Shown piece after piece: positions 15,892-24,869 of a stretch of DNA of 64,000 bases. Both the position numbers and the translations under genes were made by a program. The notes beneath the pieces are model-generated. The model did not search any database, was not told where the DNA came from, and saw only the letters and a program-made list of their open reading frames with translations. This DNA comes from Ruminococcus sp. (GTDB taxonomy: Bacteria > Bacillota > Clostridia > Oscillospirales > Ruminococcaceae), in the NCBI GenBank assembly GCA_017626015.1, contig JAGAJO010000009.1, forward strand, positions 62,001 through 126,000, written 5' to 3'. Every line of letters starts with the position of its first letter. Position 1 is the stretch's first letter.

Positions 15892-16275
15892 TTATTTTAC
15901 AAGAACGTCTCCTCGCATGAGCTGATTCCTATTTACGCTATTCAGGAGTATTCCTACATTTTCTCCCGTAACGGCTTTTTCACAGATCTTTCTGAACATT
16001 TCTATTCCGTTCACTCTCGATGAAAGTATTATCTGCCCGCTGCGGACGATCTGTACCGTATCGCCGACAGATATTTCTCCGGACGAGACGACTCCGGTTA
16101 CAACGGTACCTCTTCCGGCAATGGAAAATACGTCCTTGACTGTAAGCCGGAATCCGCTTTCCGTATAAGCGTAATCTGCTGAAATATCTGCATCGCCGCC
16201 GCTTATCTGAGAATCTATTTCCCTCTGAAATTCTTCTTCCGGACTGTTACGGAAAAGCCGTGAAAATATACCCAT
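15892..16275 (-). CDS. Stand-alone EF-Tu domain II-like protein
   Basis: A 127-residue protein with a short charged N-terminus (about 40 residues) followed by a complete translation-factor beta-barrel that closely resembles domain II of EF-Tu: KDVFSIAGRGTVVTGVV, SVGDTVQIV, VNGIEMFRK and TGENVGILL, ending RGDVLVK. In EF-Tu this domain contacts the aminoacyl end of tRNA. There is no GTPase domain before it and no domain III after it, and both ends are clean: a start codon 12 bases after iscS and a stop 13 bases before iscU. It is therefore a genuine small gene inside the sulfur-transfer operon, not a fragment. Function unknown; tRNA or GTPase binding is a reasonable guess. Confidence 0.85.
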   Translation of the reverse strand: MGIFSRLFRNSPEEEFQREIDSQISGGDADISADYAYTESGFRLTVKDVFSIAGRGTVVTGVVSSGEISVGDTVQIVRSGQIILSSRVNGIEMFRKICEKAVTGENVGILLNSVNRNQLMRGDVLVK

Positions 16276-16286
16276 TTCATATTACC

Positions 16287-17495
16287 TCATTTTTCAGTAT
16301 AATCCTCTATGCCTTCGGTTTTGCATATTCTTTCCCATAGAGGAGACATTTTTCTTAGTTTTTTTACTATCTCAGGAAGGACCTCCAGAATGTAATCAAC
16401 ATCCTCCTCTGTATTTTCTTCGTTTATAGAAAGTCTCAGAGATCCGTGCGCTATCTCGTGCGGAAGTCCTATTGCAAGCAGGACATGGGACGGATCGAGC
16501 GAACCGCTGGTGCAGGCGGAACCGGAGGAAGCCGCAATACCCTTAAGATCCAGAGTGAGAAGCAGGCTTTCACCCTCTATACCTCGGAACGATATATTCA
16601 CGTTGCCTGCAAGCCTGTGTTCGGTATCGCCGTTCAGCCTTGTCTGAGGAATTTTAAGAATACCCTCGATAAGCCTGTCACGCATTGCGGAGGTCTTTGA
16701 ATTTTTGATCTCTATGTCTGTAACTGCGTCTGTAATTGCCGCACCGAGCGCTGCTATTGAGGGGACGTTTTCTGTGCCTGCACGTCTGTTTCTTTCCTGC
16801 GCTCCGCCGTAGATCAGATTTGGCAGATTAATTCCCGTACGGCAGTACAGGGCGCCGATACCCTTCGGTGCGTGTATTTTATGTCCCGATAATGACAGCA
16901 TATCAATATTCATGGTCTGCACGTTTATATCGGTATGCCCGACAGCTTGAACTGCATCTGTATGGAAAAGCACGTTGTGGGCTTTGCAGACCTTTCCGAT
17001 CTCTTCAATAGGCATAATTGTTCCTATTTCGTTATTGGCAAACATAACGGTTACAAGGCAGGTATCCTCACGGATCGCTTTTTCGACCTGCTGTGCAGTG
17101 ATAAGTCCCTTGCTGCTGACAGGGAGATATGTGACCTCAAATCCCTGTTTTTCAAGATATTCACAGGTGTGGAGAACAGCATGATGCTCAAAAGCCGTTG
17201 TAATAATATGTTTTTTTCCCTTTTTTTCACCTAAAGCCGCCGCTCCTCTTATTGCCCAGTTATCGGATTCCGAGCCGCCGGAGGTAAAATAAATTTCGTT
17301 TACCCGTGCCGCACCCAGGGCGTTTGCGACCTGCTGACGTGCTGAAAGCACTGCCTTTGCAGCCTCCATGCCCAGCGAATATATGCTTGAAGGATTACCG
17401 TAATTCTGTGTGAAATAAGGTAATGCAGCTTTAAGCGCATTTTCAGAAACCTTTGTTGTCGCAGAGTTATCCGCATATACAAATCGTTTTGACAA
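16287..17495 (-). CDS. iscS: Cysteine desulfurase (IscS/NifS)
   Basis: PLP enzyme that converts cysteine to alanine and carries the sulfur as a persulfide for cluster and thionucleoside synthesis. In 402 residues the family signatures are all present: [15 protein letters not shown] at the N-terminus, [23 protein letters not shown], the PLP lysine in [17 protein letters not shown] (about 205) and the persulfide cysteine in [11 protein letters not shown] (about 330). The long mobile cysteine loop marks it as group I. It is the first gene of the operon with the EF-Tu-like gene, iscU and mnmA, which defines its sulfur acceptors. Confidence 0.97.
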   Translation of the reverse strand: MSKRFVYADNSATTKVSENALKAALPYFTQNYGNPSSIYSLGMEAAKAVLSARQQVANALGAARVNEIYFTSGGSESDNWAIRGAAALGEKKGKKHIITTAFEHHAVLHTCEYLEKQGFEVTYLPVSSKGLITAQQVEKAIREDTCLVTVMFANNEIGTIMPIEEIGKVCKAHNVLFHTDAVQAVGHTDINVQTMNIDMLSLSGHKIHAPKGIGALYCRTGINLPNLIYGGAQERNRRAGTENVPSIAALGAAITDAVTDIEIKNSKTSAMRDRLIEGILKIPQTRLNGDTEHRLAGNVNISFRGIEGESLLLTLDLKGIAASSGSACTSGSLDPSHVLLAIGLPHEIAHGSLRLSINEENTEEDVDYILEVLPEIVKKLRKMSPLWERICKTEGIEDYTEK

Positions 17496-17602
17496 TTAAA
17501 TCATACCTTTCATATATAATTAATCATAAATATATTATATACTAATAAGCTGGTAATTGCAATATCTTATAGACAAATTTAAAATTTTATACATAAAATA
17601 TA

Positions 17603-18043
17603 TTATTTTTTGAATTTATGAGAGTTCATAACTGCAAGCTCGTCGCAGCGTTCGTTCTCAGGATGTCCGGCGTGTCCTTTTACCCAGATAAATTCAACCT
17701 TGTGTATCTCCAGCAGAGCCAGCAGCTTTTCCCACAAATCGGAATTAAGGGCAGGCTTTTTATCCGACTTGATCCAGCCGTTTGCCTGCCACTTTGCCGC
17801 CCAGCCCTTTGTTACAGCGTCTATAATATATTTTGAATCGCTGTAGAGCTTTACGCAGCAAGGCTCTTTAAGGGCGGAAAGTCCGGTGATCACAGCGGTA
17901 AGCTCCATGCGGTTGTTGGTGGTCTTCGCAGCGCCTCCGCCAAGCTCCTTGGTCACGCCCTTGTATCTAAGTATAACTCCGTAGCCGCCGGGACCGGGAT
18001 TCCCCGAGCAAGCTCCGTCGGTAAATATTTCTATCTCTTTCAT
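17603..18043 (-). CDS. rnhA: Ribonuclease HI
   Basis: Cuts the RNA strand of RNA-DNA hybrids during replication and R-loop removal. The four catalytic acids are visible: Asp in [16 protein letters not shown], Glu in [10 protein letters not shown], Asp in [12 protein letters not shown] and Asp in [11 protein letters not shown], together with the histidine in KGHAGH. I choose the ATG at 18043 (146 residues, beginning [14 protein letters not shown]), which gives the family's usual length; in-frame ATGs at 18061 and 18100 would add an unconserved extension, and AAAGAG lies at a good distance before 18043. No basic N-terminal hybrid-binding domain is present. It stands alone on its strand, 108 bases upstream of iscS. 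Confidence 0.95.
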   Translation of the reverse strand: MKEIEIFTDGACSGNPGPGGYGVILRYKGVTKELGGGAAKTTNNRMELTAVITGLSALKEPCCVKLYSDSKYIIDAVTKGWAAKWQANGWIKSDKKPALNSDLWEKLLALLEIHKVEFIWVKGHAGHPENERCDELAVMNSHKFKK

Positions 18044-18233
18044 ATCCGTTTTCTCTTTCATAATTGATCTTGTCTTGTTAAACACATTTATATTATACAA
18101 TAAAATCCGTTCTTATGCAATAGATAAGATTAAATTAATTTCTATAATTTTTTTATCTTTTATACAAGTTTTAAAAGCTTTGTTTGTCATTAATGCACAA
18201 AAGAAGTTCTGATTAATGTGTAATTTGAGAATT

Positions 18234-18263
18234 GACAACGTTTTCATAAAGGTGATATAATTA
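18234..18263 (+). promoter_or_regulatory. Promoter of the sugar-binding lipoprotein gene
   Basis: A perfect TTGACA (18234-18239) and a perfect TATAAT (18258-18263) are 18 bases apart. The cre-like operator at 18235-18248 covers the -35 box and half of the spacer. Confidence 0.85.
18235..18248 (+). promoter_or_regulatory. cre-like operator (CcpA or other LacI-family repressor)
   Basis: TGACAACGTTTTCA matches the catabolite-response element TGWAANCGNTNWCA at every position but one (C for A at position 4) and is nearly palindromic around the central CG. It overlaps the -35 region of the promoter at 18234, so a bound repressor would block RNA polymerase. Confidence 0.6.
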
Positions 18264-18314
18264 AATTGCAACAAATAATTTCAAGCTATATCCAAAGAAA
18301 GGTAAGTGATCGAT

Positions 18315-19733
18315 ATGAAAAGTATAAAAAAGGCAATGGCTCTTGCAGTTTCCGTTATTTCGGTGATTGGTGTATGTTCATGCGGTTCTTCCGGAGAGGA
18401 AAGCTCTAAGGTTGAATCGGTGAAAAAGGTTGAAGTCGAGGATACTCAGGAGATCGAAAATATTCCTGACGACGCACAGAAAACCATAAGATGGATGGGC
18501 ACATATGATCTTAATCCTAACGAAAAAAAGGGTGAGGATAAATCGGTCGAGATGACTCTGTTCAACAACAAGGGCGGAAAGGTTGAATGGACGCAGGTAA
18601 CAGACAGTGAGAAATTCGATCAGCTTGCCAGTGCGATCATGTCTCAGAAGGACGTACCCGATATTTTCAAGTATGAATGGATGGCATTTCCGGCGCAGGT
18701 GCTTAAGGATATGTACCAGCCTGTAGACGACATTGTAAATTTTGACGATCCTCTCTGGGCGGATGTTAAGGCGTCTGCGGACCAGTTTGTGCTTAACGGA
18801 AAGCACTATGTCGCTCCTATCAACTTTACGGTAGGCACTATGATGATGTACGATAAGAGCCTTATTGACGCAAACGGTCTTTCAGATCCATATGAGGAAT
18901 ATCTGGACGGCAACTGGAACTGGGATACATGGGTGGAGATCATGACGGAGTTCTGCGAGAACGCTCCCGCTGACAGCGAGAGATACGGTATCAACGGCTG
19001 GTTCCAGACTCAGGTCATCCAGCAGACCGGTAAGACTATGGTTAATTATGAGGACGGAAAGTTTGTTTCAAACCTTAACGATCCCGACATTGAGCGTGCC
19101 GAGAATATGCTTTACGATATAGGCAAAAAGGGGTATGTAAACAACGATTGGCTCGGAAATGCAAAAATGGCTCTTAAGGACGGCAATGTGCTGTTCTATT
19201 GCATGGGTACATGGGCTATGACAGGCAACAACGGTCCTTCCGAAGGAGACGAATGGAGGGTAGTACCTGTTCCGTCCGATCCCAATAGTGATGAGAAGTA
19301 CATGACGGCAGATATGCTTGCGTATATGTGGGTGAGAGGATCTACAGCCAAAGAGGCAGTTAAGACATGGTATGAATGCTGCCGTATGGCAAACACCGAT
19401 GAGGAGTACAAGGCTAACGGCAAGGAGAAGTTCCTTAACGCCAACCCCAACTGGAATGAGGATATGTATCAGGTATTCCTGGACGCTTCCAGCAATGAAA
19501 ATAAGATGGTATTTGACTATGGCTACGGTATTTCCTCAACGATGTCCAGCGATAACGCTTCCGAGGACGGAAACTGCGTAACACGTAAGCTTTATGAGTT
19601 TACCAACAAGGAGGACGATTCCGGCAAGCAGTACTCATGGACAGAGCTTCGTCAGACATATTCCTCTACGGTAGATTCCGAGCTTAAGGCTATCAATGAG
19701 GCGGTTGAAGACTACATTAAAAAGAACAGCTGA
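18315..19733 (+). CDS. ABC transporter sugar-binding lipoprotein (orphan)
   Basis: Extracellular solute-binding protein of the carbohydrate uptake (CUT1-like) type, anchored by a lipid. The first 27 residues are a lipoprotein signal: KSIKKAMALAVSVISVIGVCSCGSS, with the lipid on the second cysteine of the CSC. An acidic, serine-rich linker leads into a two-lobe domain; KFDQLASAIMSQKDVPDIFKY, NGKHYVAPINFTVGTMMMYDK and WNWDTWVEIMTEF are typical of this cluster. I choose ATG 18315; an upstream in-frame GTG (18306) is too close to the AAAGG site. No permease or ATPase gene is adjacent, so its membrane partners are elsewhere. Its promoter carries a cre-like operator, implying repression by preferred sugars. 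Confidence 0.87.
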   Translation: MKSIKKAMALAVSVISVIGVCSCGSSGEESSKVESVKKVEVEDTQEIENIPDDAQKTIRWMGTYDLNPNEKKGEDKSVEMTLFNNKGGKVEWTQVTDSEKFDQLASAIMSQKDVPDIFKYEWMAFPAQVLKDMYQPVDDIVNFDDPLWADVKASADQFVLNGKHYVAPINFTVGTMMMYDKSLIDANGLSDPYEEYLDGNWNWDTWVEIMTEFCENAPADSERYGINGWFQTQVIQQTGKTMVNYEDGKFVSNLNDPDIERAENMLYDIGKKGYVNNDWLGNAKMALKDGNVLFYCMGTWAMTGNNGPSEGDEWRVVPVPSDPNSDEKYMTADMLAYMWVRGSTAKEAVKTWYECCRMANTDEEYKANGKEKFLNANPNWNEDMYQVFLDASSNENKMVFDYGYGISSTMSSDNASEDGNCVTRKLYEFTNKEDDSGKQYSWTELRQTYSSTVDSELKAINEAVEDYIKKNS

Positions 19734-19742
19734 TCATAATGA

Positions 19743-19780
19743 AAAAACGGCGGCGGATCTGATTTCCGCTGCCGTTTTTT
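19743..19780. terminator. Bidirectional terminator between the lipoprotein gene and trpA
   Basis: AAAAAACGGC...GCGGA pairs with TCCGC...GCCGTTTTTT around a seven-base loop. Because the arms end in A and T runs it works on both strands, stopping the lipoprotein transcript and the trp operon. Confidence 0.88.
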
Positions 19781-19829
19781 AGGCAATACGCATACTAAGC
19801 TGTCAGGCGGTGGTTGTGCGGTATTGCCT
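19781..19829. repeat. Small inverted-repeat element sharing a 14-mer with another intergenic site
   Basis: AGGCAATACGCA (19781-19792) and TGCGGTATTGCCT (19817-19829) form imperfect terminal inverted repeats around about 24 bases. GTGCGGTATTGCCT (19816-19829) recurs exactly at 14234-14247, and its complement with one change occurs at 30569-30582, always outside genes. This suggests a dispersed short repeat family, but three copies in one window are thin evidence. Confidence 0.4.
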
Positions 19830-20621
19830 CTATTCGTCCATTGCATTCCTTACCGACTTTATAAAGCTTCCCACATATTCGGGTGACTCGGGACCGTATT
19901 TTTCAATAATATTGACTACTGCGCTGCCCATTATCACGCCGTCGCTGAAGGACGCTGTTTCTCTTGCCTGCTTGCCGTTTGAGATACCGAAGCCTATGCA
20001 GCAGGGGCAGTGTACACAGTCCTTGAGCGGTTCGAGAAGATAGCTGAAATCGGTGCTTATCTTGTTACGTGCGCCTGTAACGCCAAGGGATGAAACGACA
20101 TACAGAAAGCCCTTTGACTGCGAGGCGATCATCTTTATTCTCTCATGGGAGGTCGGGGCGGCAAGGTATATACTGTATACGCCGTAACGGTCGGCGAAGT
20201 CCTGTATTTCGCCGCGTTCCTCATAAGGCATATCCGGAACAATCACGCCGTCGATCTCACATTCGTTACATAGGCTGAAAAACCTTTCAGTACCGAATTT
20301 GTACAGCGTGTTGAGATACATCATAAGCAGCAGAGGCTTGTCTGTTTTTTTTCTGAGCCTTTTTACCATGTCAAATATTTTATCCAGATTGATGCCGCCG
20401 TCCAGCGCACGCTTTGACGCCTTCTGGATAGTAGGACCCTCGGCTATCGGGTCGGAAAAGGCAACTCCGATCTCTATCATATCAGATCCGTTTTCAAACA
20501 TCTGCATGATGCATTTTTCGGTTGTCTCTATGTCAGGGTCGCCTGCTGTAAGAAAGGTTATCAGAGCCTTTTTGTTTTCTTTTTTTAATCTGTCAAAGCA
20601 GATATCTATTCTATTGCTCAT
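19830..20621 (-). CDS. trpA: Tryptophan synthase alpha chain
   Basis: Cleaves indole-3-glycerol phosphate to indole and glyceraldehyde 3-phosphate and passes indole through a tunnel to TrpB. The 263 residues form the TIM barrel with the catalytic Glu in [16 protein letters not shown] and the Asp in [22 protein letters not shown] and [10 protein letters not shown] are the phosphate-binding loops. It is the last gene of the trp operon, overlapping the end of trpB by 11 bases, and its stop abuts a small repeat and a bidirectional terminator. Confidence 0.97.
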   Translation of the reverse strand: MSNRIDICFDRLKKENKKALITFLTAGDPDIETTEKCIMQMFENGSDMIEIGVAFSDPIAEGPTIQKASKRALDGGINLDKIFDMVKRLRKKTDKPLLLMMYLNTLYKFGTERFFSLCNECEIDGVIVPDMPYEERGEIQDFADRYGVYSIYLAAPTSHERIKMIASQSKGFLYVVSSLGVTGARNKISTDFSYLLEPLKDCVHCPCCIGFGISNGKQARETASFSDGVIMGSAVVNIIEKYGPESPEYVGSFIKSVRNAMDE

Positions 20622-21801
20622 CTAAATTCACTCCTCTGTAACGTGCAATGGCGTAAACGTCCTTGTCGCCGCGTCCCGAAAGATTGATGACGACGATCTG
20701 ATCCTTGTCCATTTGCGGTATTATTTTCATTGCCGCCGCAACTGCGTGGGCAGATTCTATCGCAGGGATGATCCCCTCGGTTTTTGAAAGATATTCAAAG
20801 GCTTTTACCGCTTCCTCATCGGTCACATCAACGTATTCCGCCCTGCCTGTATCGTGAAGATATGCATGCTCGGGACCTATTCCCGGATAGTCCAGTCCGG
20901 CTGATATTGAGTACACCGGATCTATCTGACCGTACTCGTTCTGAAGAAAAAGGGATTTCATACCGTGGAAGATACCGACAGAGCCTTTGGCTATCGTCGC
21001 TGCATGATCGGGAGTATCTATGCCTCTTCCGGCGGCTTCTGCTCCTATGAGTCTGACGCTTTTGTCTCCGATAAAGTCATAGAATGCTCCCATTGCGTTT
21101 GAACCGCCGCCTACGCAGGCGACAACGCAGTCGGGAAGTTTTCCCTCGGTCTCCGCAAGCTGACGCTTGATCTCTTCGCTTATGACCTTCTGAAAATCCC
21201 TTACCATTGTGGGATATGGGTGCGGTCCCATAACGGAGCCTATGCAGTAAAATGTAGTGTCTATATTTGAACACCAGTCACGGAAAGCCTCGTTTATTGC
21301 ATCTTTAAGCGTAGCGGTTCCGCTGCTCACTCCCGTGACCTTGGCTCCGAGAAGATTCATTCTGTAAACGTTCAGCGACTGTCTTTCCATATCGGTCTCG
21401 CCCATGTAGACCTCGCATTCAAGTCCCATAAGTGCGCATACGGTAGCGGTAGCTACACCGTGCTGACCGGCTCCTGTCTCTGCAATGATCCTCTTTTTTC
21501 CCATTTTCTTAGCCAGCAGCAGCTGACCGAGAACGTTGTTGATCTTATGCGCTCCTGTGTGATTCAGATCCTCACGTTTGATGTAAACCTTTGCGCCTCC
21601 CAGATCCTTTGTCATTTTTTCCGCATAATAGAGCATAGAGGGTCTGTTTGCATAATCACGGTAAAGCTGTGACAGCTCCTTCTTGAACTGTTCGTCGTCT
21701 TTGTATTTATTGTATGCCTCCTCCAGCTCGTGGACTGCCGTCATAACTGTTTCGGGGACATACTGTCCGCCGAAAGGTCCGAAACGACCTGTTTTATCCA
21801 T
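20611..21801 (-). CDS. trpB: Tryptophan synthase beta chain
   Basis: PLP enzyme that joins indole and serine to make tryptophan, in an alpha2-beta2 complex with TrpA. The 396 residues begin [16 protein letters not shown]; the PLP lysine is in [15 protein letters not shown] (about Lys89), and the phosphate-binding loop is GGGSNAMG. The motif LSGRGDKDV near the C-terminus holds the serine that contacts the pyridine nitrogen. It is the canonical TrpB1 type, consistent with a functional TrpA partner. It overlaps trpF upstream by eight bases and trpA downstream by 11, so translation is coupled. Confidence 0.98.
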   Translation of the reverse strand: MDKTGRFGPFGGQYVPETVMTAVHELEEAYNKYKDDEQFKKELSQLYRDYANRPSMLYYAEKMTKDLGGAKVYIKREDLNHTGAHKINNVLGQLLLAKKMGKKRIIAETGAGQHGVATATVCALMGLECEVYMGETDMERQSLNVYRMNLLGAKVTGVSSGTATLKDAINEAFRDWCSNIDTTFYCIGSVMGPHPYPTMVRDFQKVISEEIKRQLAETEGKLPDCVVACVGGGSNAMGAFYDFIGDKSVRLIGAEAAGRGIDTPDHAATIAKGSVGIFHGMKSLFLQNEYGQIDPVYSISAGLDYPGIGPEHAYLHDTGRAEYVDVTDEEAVKAFEYLSKTEGIIPAIESAHAVAAAMKIIPQMDKDQIVVINLSGRGDKDVYAIARYRGVNLDEQ

Positions 21802-22423
21802 TGTCTGTACCTCCTCTTATCGTATCGATTATTTTTCGTATTTTATTTCCGTCTTTAAATCCGTGCGTCTCCACCGAACCGGAAAGATCTACTCCCCAGG
21901 GTCGGATACGGTTTATCGCAGCGGTGACATTTTCGCTGTTAAGACCGCCGGCAAGCAGAAAATTCTTTGTAATGTGAGCATTTTCAATTATTCTAAGATC
22001 CGCAGCTTTTCCTGTTCCTCCCACAAGACCTTTTACATAGCTGTCTATCAGAAGCTTATCGCAGTCAAGCGCATTGGCTTTTTCAATATCCCCAGGTGAT
22101 CTTGCACGGACAGCCTTCCATATCTCGCAGGAACAGTTACGCCGCAGTATGCTGATATCGCTCTCGTCCTCATCGCCGTGAAGCTGGATCACGTCAAGCT
22201 TATCGGCGTAATATTTCAGGATATTTTCCGTAGGCTCGTTTACAAAAACTCCGACCCGACCTATGCCCCTGTCAAGGTATGATAAAAGCTCGCAGAAAAC
22301 GTCTGAGCTTATGCTGCGTTTAAAGCCGTCGGAAAGTATGAATCCCACATAATCGGGACGGAATCTGTTTACATAAAGAATGTCCTCGGCACGGCGCATA
22401 CCGCATATCTTTATTTTTGTCAT
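21794..22423 (-). CDS. trpF: Phosphoribosylanthranilate isomerase
   Basis: Performs the Amadori rearrangement of phosphoribosylanthranilate, the third step of tryptophan synthesis. The family start [15 protein letters not shown] carries the catalytic cysteine, and the catalytic Asp is in LIDSYVKG with phosphate-binding loops [10 protein letters not shown] and [11 protein letters not shown] choose ATG 22423 (209 residues), which is preceded by GCAGAGGAG and lies one base past the trpC stop; an upstream in-frame ATG at 22447 lies inside trpC and adds an unconserved octapeptide. trpC and trpF are separate here, not fused as in Escherichia coli. Confidence 0.96.
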   Translation of the reverse strand: MTKIKICGMRRAEDILYVNRFRPDYVGFILSDGFKRSISSDVFCELLSYLDRGIGRVGVFVNEPTENILKYYADKLDVIQLHGDEDESDISILRRNCSCEIWKAVRARSPGDIEKANALDCDKLLIDSYVKGLVGGTGKAADLRIIENAHITKNFLLAGGLNSENVTAAINRIRPWGVDLSGSVETHGFKDGNKIRKIIDTIRGGTDNG

Positions 22424-22424
22424 A

Positions 22425-23204
22425 TCAGACTCCTCTGCGAAGCTCACTGAGCGTTTGTCCTATATCCCGGCTCCTCATAAGCGTTTCTCCAATAAGGACT
22501 GCGTCTGCGCCCAGACTGCGGGCTTTTTTCATATCGCTGTTGTTCCTTATACCGCTTTCCGAGACCAGTACGGATTGTTCTCCGATAATGCCTCTGAGAC
22601 GTCCCGTAGTTTCCAGATCCACCTCGAAGGTGTTAAGATCACGGTTGTTCACTCCCAGCATATCTGGGGTGAATCCCGATGTTTTTTCGTATTCCGCTTC
22701 ATTGTGGACCTCCACAAGGCATTCAAGACCAAGCTGGTGGGAAAGCTCGGAAAATTCCTTCATCTGTGCGGCGGAAAGTACAGCGGAGATCAGCAGCACG
22801 GCATTTGCTCCGATAACCTTTGCCTCGTAGATCTGATATTCGTCGAATATGAAGTCCTTGCGAAGGATCGGGATATTGACCTTTTTTCTTATTTCTGCGA
22901 GAAATTCAGACGAGCCTTGGAAGTAATATTCCTCCGTAAGGCAGGAGATCGCTTCCGCTCCGTTTTTTTCGTATTGTACCGCAATGCAGACAGGATCAAA
23001 ATTTTCACAGATAAGACCCTTTGAGGGAGAAGCTTTTTTTACCTCGCTTATAACCGAAAGAGTATTTTTTTTGATCGCTGCCGAAAACGACATATGGGAA
23101 AATGCGGCATCTGCTGCTCTTGCTTTCATATCGGCAGGGGAGCAGATATATTTTTCATGTTCCAGCTGTTCTCTTCGTCTGTCGAGAATATTGTCTAATA
23201 TCAT
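22425..23204 (-). CDS. trpC: Indole-3-glycerol phosphate synthase
   Basis: Closes the indole ring from the rearranged phosphoribosylanthranilate product with loss of CO2. The 259-residue TIM barrel shows the family pieces FSAAIKKNTLSVISEVKKASPSKG (catalytic lysines, in two halves), ILRKDFIFDEYQIYEA with another catalytic Lys, VEVHNEAE, GVNNRDLNTFEVD and VSESGIRN, and a closing GADAVLIGETLMRS. It follows trpGD by 11 bases and runs directly into trpF. The long N-terminal helix (residues 1-40) is the usual extension that covers the active site. Confidence 0.97.
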   Translation of the reverse strand: MILDNILDRRREQLEHEKYICSPADMKARAADAAFSHMSFSAAIKKNTLSVISEVKKASPSKGLICENFDPVCIAVQYEKNGAEAISCLTEEYYFQGSSEFLAEIRKKVNIPILRKDFIFDEYQIYEAKVIGANAVLLISAVLSAAQMKEFSELSHQLGLECLVEVHNEAEYEKTSGFTPDMLGVNNRDLNTFEVDLETTGRLRGIIGEQSVLVSESGIRNNSDMKKARSLGADAVLIGETLMRSRDIGQTLSELRRGV

Positions 23205-23215
23205 TATCTCACCCG

Positions 23216-24850
23216 TTACCTGTTTGTAAATTCGATCAGCCTGTTAAGCTGTTCCAATGCTCTGCCGCTGTCAATAGTCTGTCCTGCAAGCTTTACTCCC
23301 TCTGCAATGCTCTCAGCCTTGCCCGATACATAAAGCGCTGCGCCTGAATTAAGCAGTACGATATCTCGCTTTGCGTCGGTAATTTCGCCTTTAAGAATAC
23401 CAAGGGTGATAGCGGCGTTTTCCTTTGCGTTGCCTCCTACAATATCATCCTTTTGCGCTCTTTTCAGTCCTACGGACTCGGGAGTTACATTGTATTTAGT
23501 GATCTCTCCGTTATATATCTCACATACGGTAGTGCCCGCAGAAATTGAGAACTCGTCAAGTCCGTCGTCGCCGTGAACAACAAGCGAATGCTTGACTCCG
23601 AGATTCTTCAGTACGTTTGCAACTATTTCAAGAAGCCTTTCTTCGTAAACTCCGATAACGTTATATTCGGCTCTTGCAGGATTGGTAAGAGGTCCGAGAA
23701 TATTGAACACCGTGCGTATTCCGATCTGTCCTCTTACAGGACCTACAAAACGCATAGCCTTGTGATAGCTCTGTGCAAAAAGGAATGAGATACCGATCTC
23801 GTTGATACAAGCCGAAGCAATATCAGGTGTGGAGGTTATCTTTACTCCCAAAGCCTCCAGAACGTCAGCTGCACCGCTCTTTGAGGAAACGCTCCTGTTG
23901 CCATGCTTTGCAACAGGCTGACCGCAAGCTGAAATAACGAATGCGGACGTAGTTGAAATATTAAAGCTGTTTGCGAGGTCTCCGCCTGTTCCGACTATCT
24001 CAAGTACGGGCATATCGTGGGGAACTACCGCCATTTTACCTCTCATACCGAGTGCGCAGCCGGTTATCTCCTCGGGTGTTTCTACATTCATTCTCATAGC
24101 AGTGAGCAAAGCCGCTGTCTGGGCGTTGGTAGCTCTGTCGCTCATAATGATGTCTACCGCCTGACGAGCCTCTTCCTGCGTAAGATGATTTCCGTCTATG
24201 ACCTTAGCAATAAACGGTTTTAGCTCAACTCTTTCGTTGTCGGGGAGCGATGCAGCGGCTGTATAAGCCACGTCGATTCCCGCAATATCGTGAAGAAAGT
24301 TTTTGATGATTACCGTACCTACATCGGTAAGGATCGACTCGGGGTGGAACTGTACGCCGTAGGTCTTATGCTCTTTGTGGCAAAGAGCCATGATCTGTCC
24401 CATATCGTCTGTTGCAATGACCTCAAGGCACTCCGGGAACGTTTCGTTCTCAATTATCAGCGAATGATATCTTGCCGCCTTGATAACAGGCTTCAGGTCT
24501 TTGAACAGGGGATTTGTATTGTTGATCTTAATATCGGTCTGCTTTCCGTGGAGCTGTTTCTTTGCGTGTACGATTTTTCCTCCGAAAGCCTCTCCGATAG
24601 ACTGATGACCCAGGCAAACGCCGAGGATCGGTATTTTTCCGCTGAAGTGTTTTATTGTCTCAATCGAAATTCCTGCGTCCTTAGGGTAGCAGGGCCCCGG
24701 TGAAATAATAATTGCCTGCGGTGCCATTTTTTCGATCTCTTCAATAGTTATTTCGTCGTTTCTGACAACGGTGATATTATTGTTAAGAACTCCTATCGTC
24801 TGATAGAGATTATAGGTAAAGCTGTCGTAATTATCGATCAGTAAAATCAT
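23216..24850 (-). CDS. trpGD: Fused anthranilate synthase glutaminase / anthranilate phosphoribosyltransferase
   Basis: A 544-residue bifunctional protein. Residues 1-190 are a class I glutamine amidotransferase that gives ammonia to TrpE: SPGPCYPKDAG, the nucleophile in LGVCLGHQ (about Cys79) and the HPES pair in GVQFHPESI. Residues about 205-540 are TrpD, which transfers phosphoribose to anthranilate: GTGGDLANSFNISTTSA holds the PRPP loop, followed by KHGNRSVSSKSGAADVLEALG. The same domain fusion is known from Escherichia coli, but many Bacillota have separate genes, so it is a useful lineage marker. It lies 19 bases after trpE. Confidence 0.97.
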   Translation of the reverse strand: MILLIDNYDSFTYNLYQTIGVLNNNITVVRNDEITIEEIEKMAPQAIIISPGPCYPKDAGISIETIKHFSGKIPILGVCLGHQSIGEAFGGKIVHAKKQLHGKQTDIKINNTNPLFKDLKPVIKAARYHSLIIENETFPECLEVIATDDMGQIMALCHKEHKTYGVQFHPESILTDVGTVIIKNFLHDIAGIDVAYTAAASLPDNERVELKPFIAKVIDGNHLTQEEARQAVDIIMSDRATNAQTAALLTAMRMNVETPEEITGCALGMRGKMAVVPHDMPVLEIVGTGGDLANSFNISTTSAFVISACGQPVAKHGNRSVSSKSGAADVLEALGVKITSTPDIASACINEIGISFLFAQSYHKAMRFVGPVRGQIGIRTVFNILGPLTNPARAEYNVIGVYEERLLEIVANVLKNLGVKHSLVVHGDDGLDEFSISAGTTVCEIYNGEITKYNVTPESVGLKRAQKDDIVGGNAKENAAITLGILKGEITDAKRDIVLLNSGAALYVSGKAESIAEGVKLAGQTIDSGRALEQLNRLIEFTNR

Positions 24851-24869
24851 GATTATTCCTCCTCAGTAT

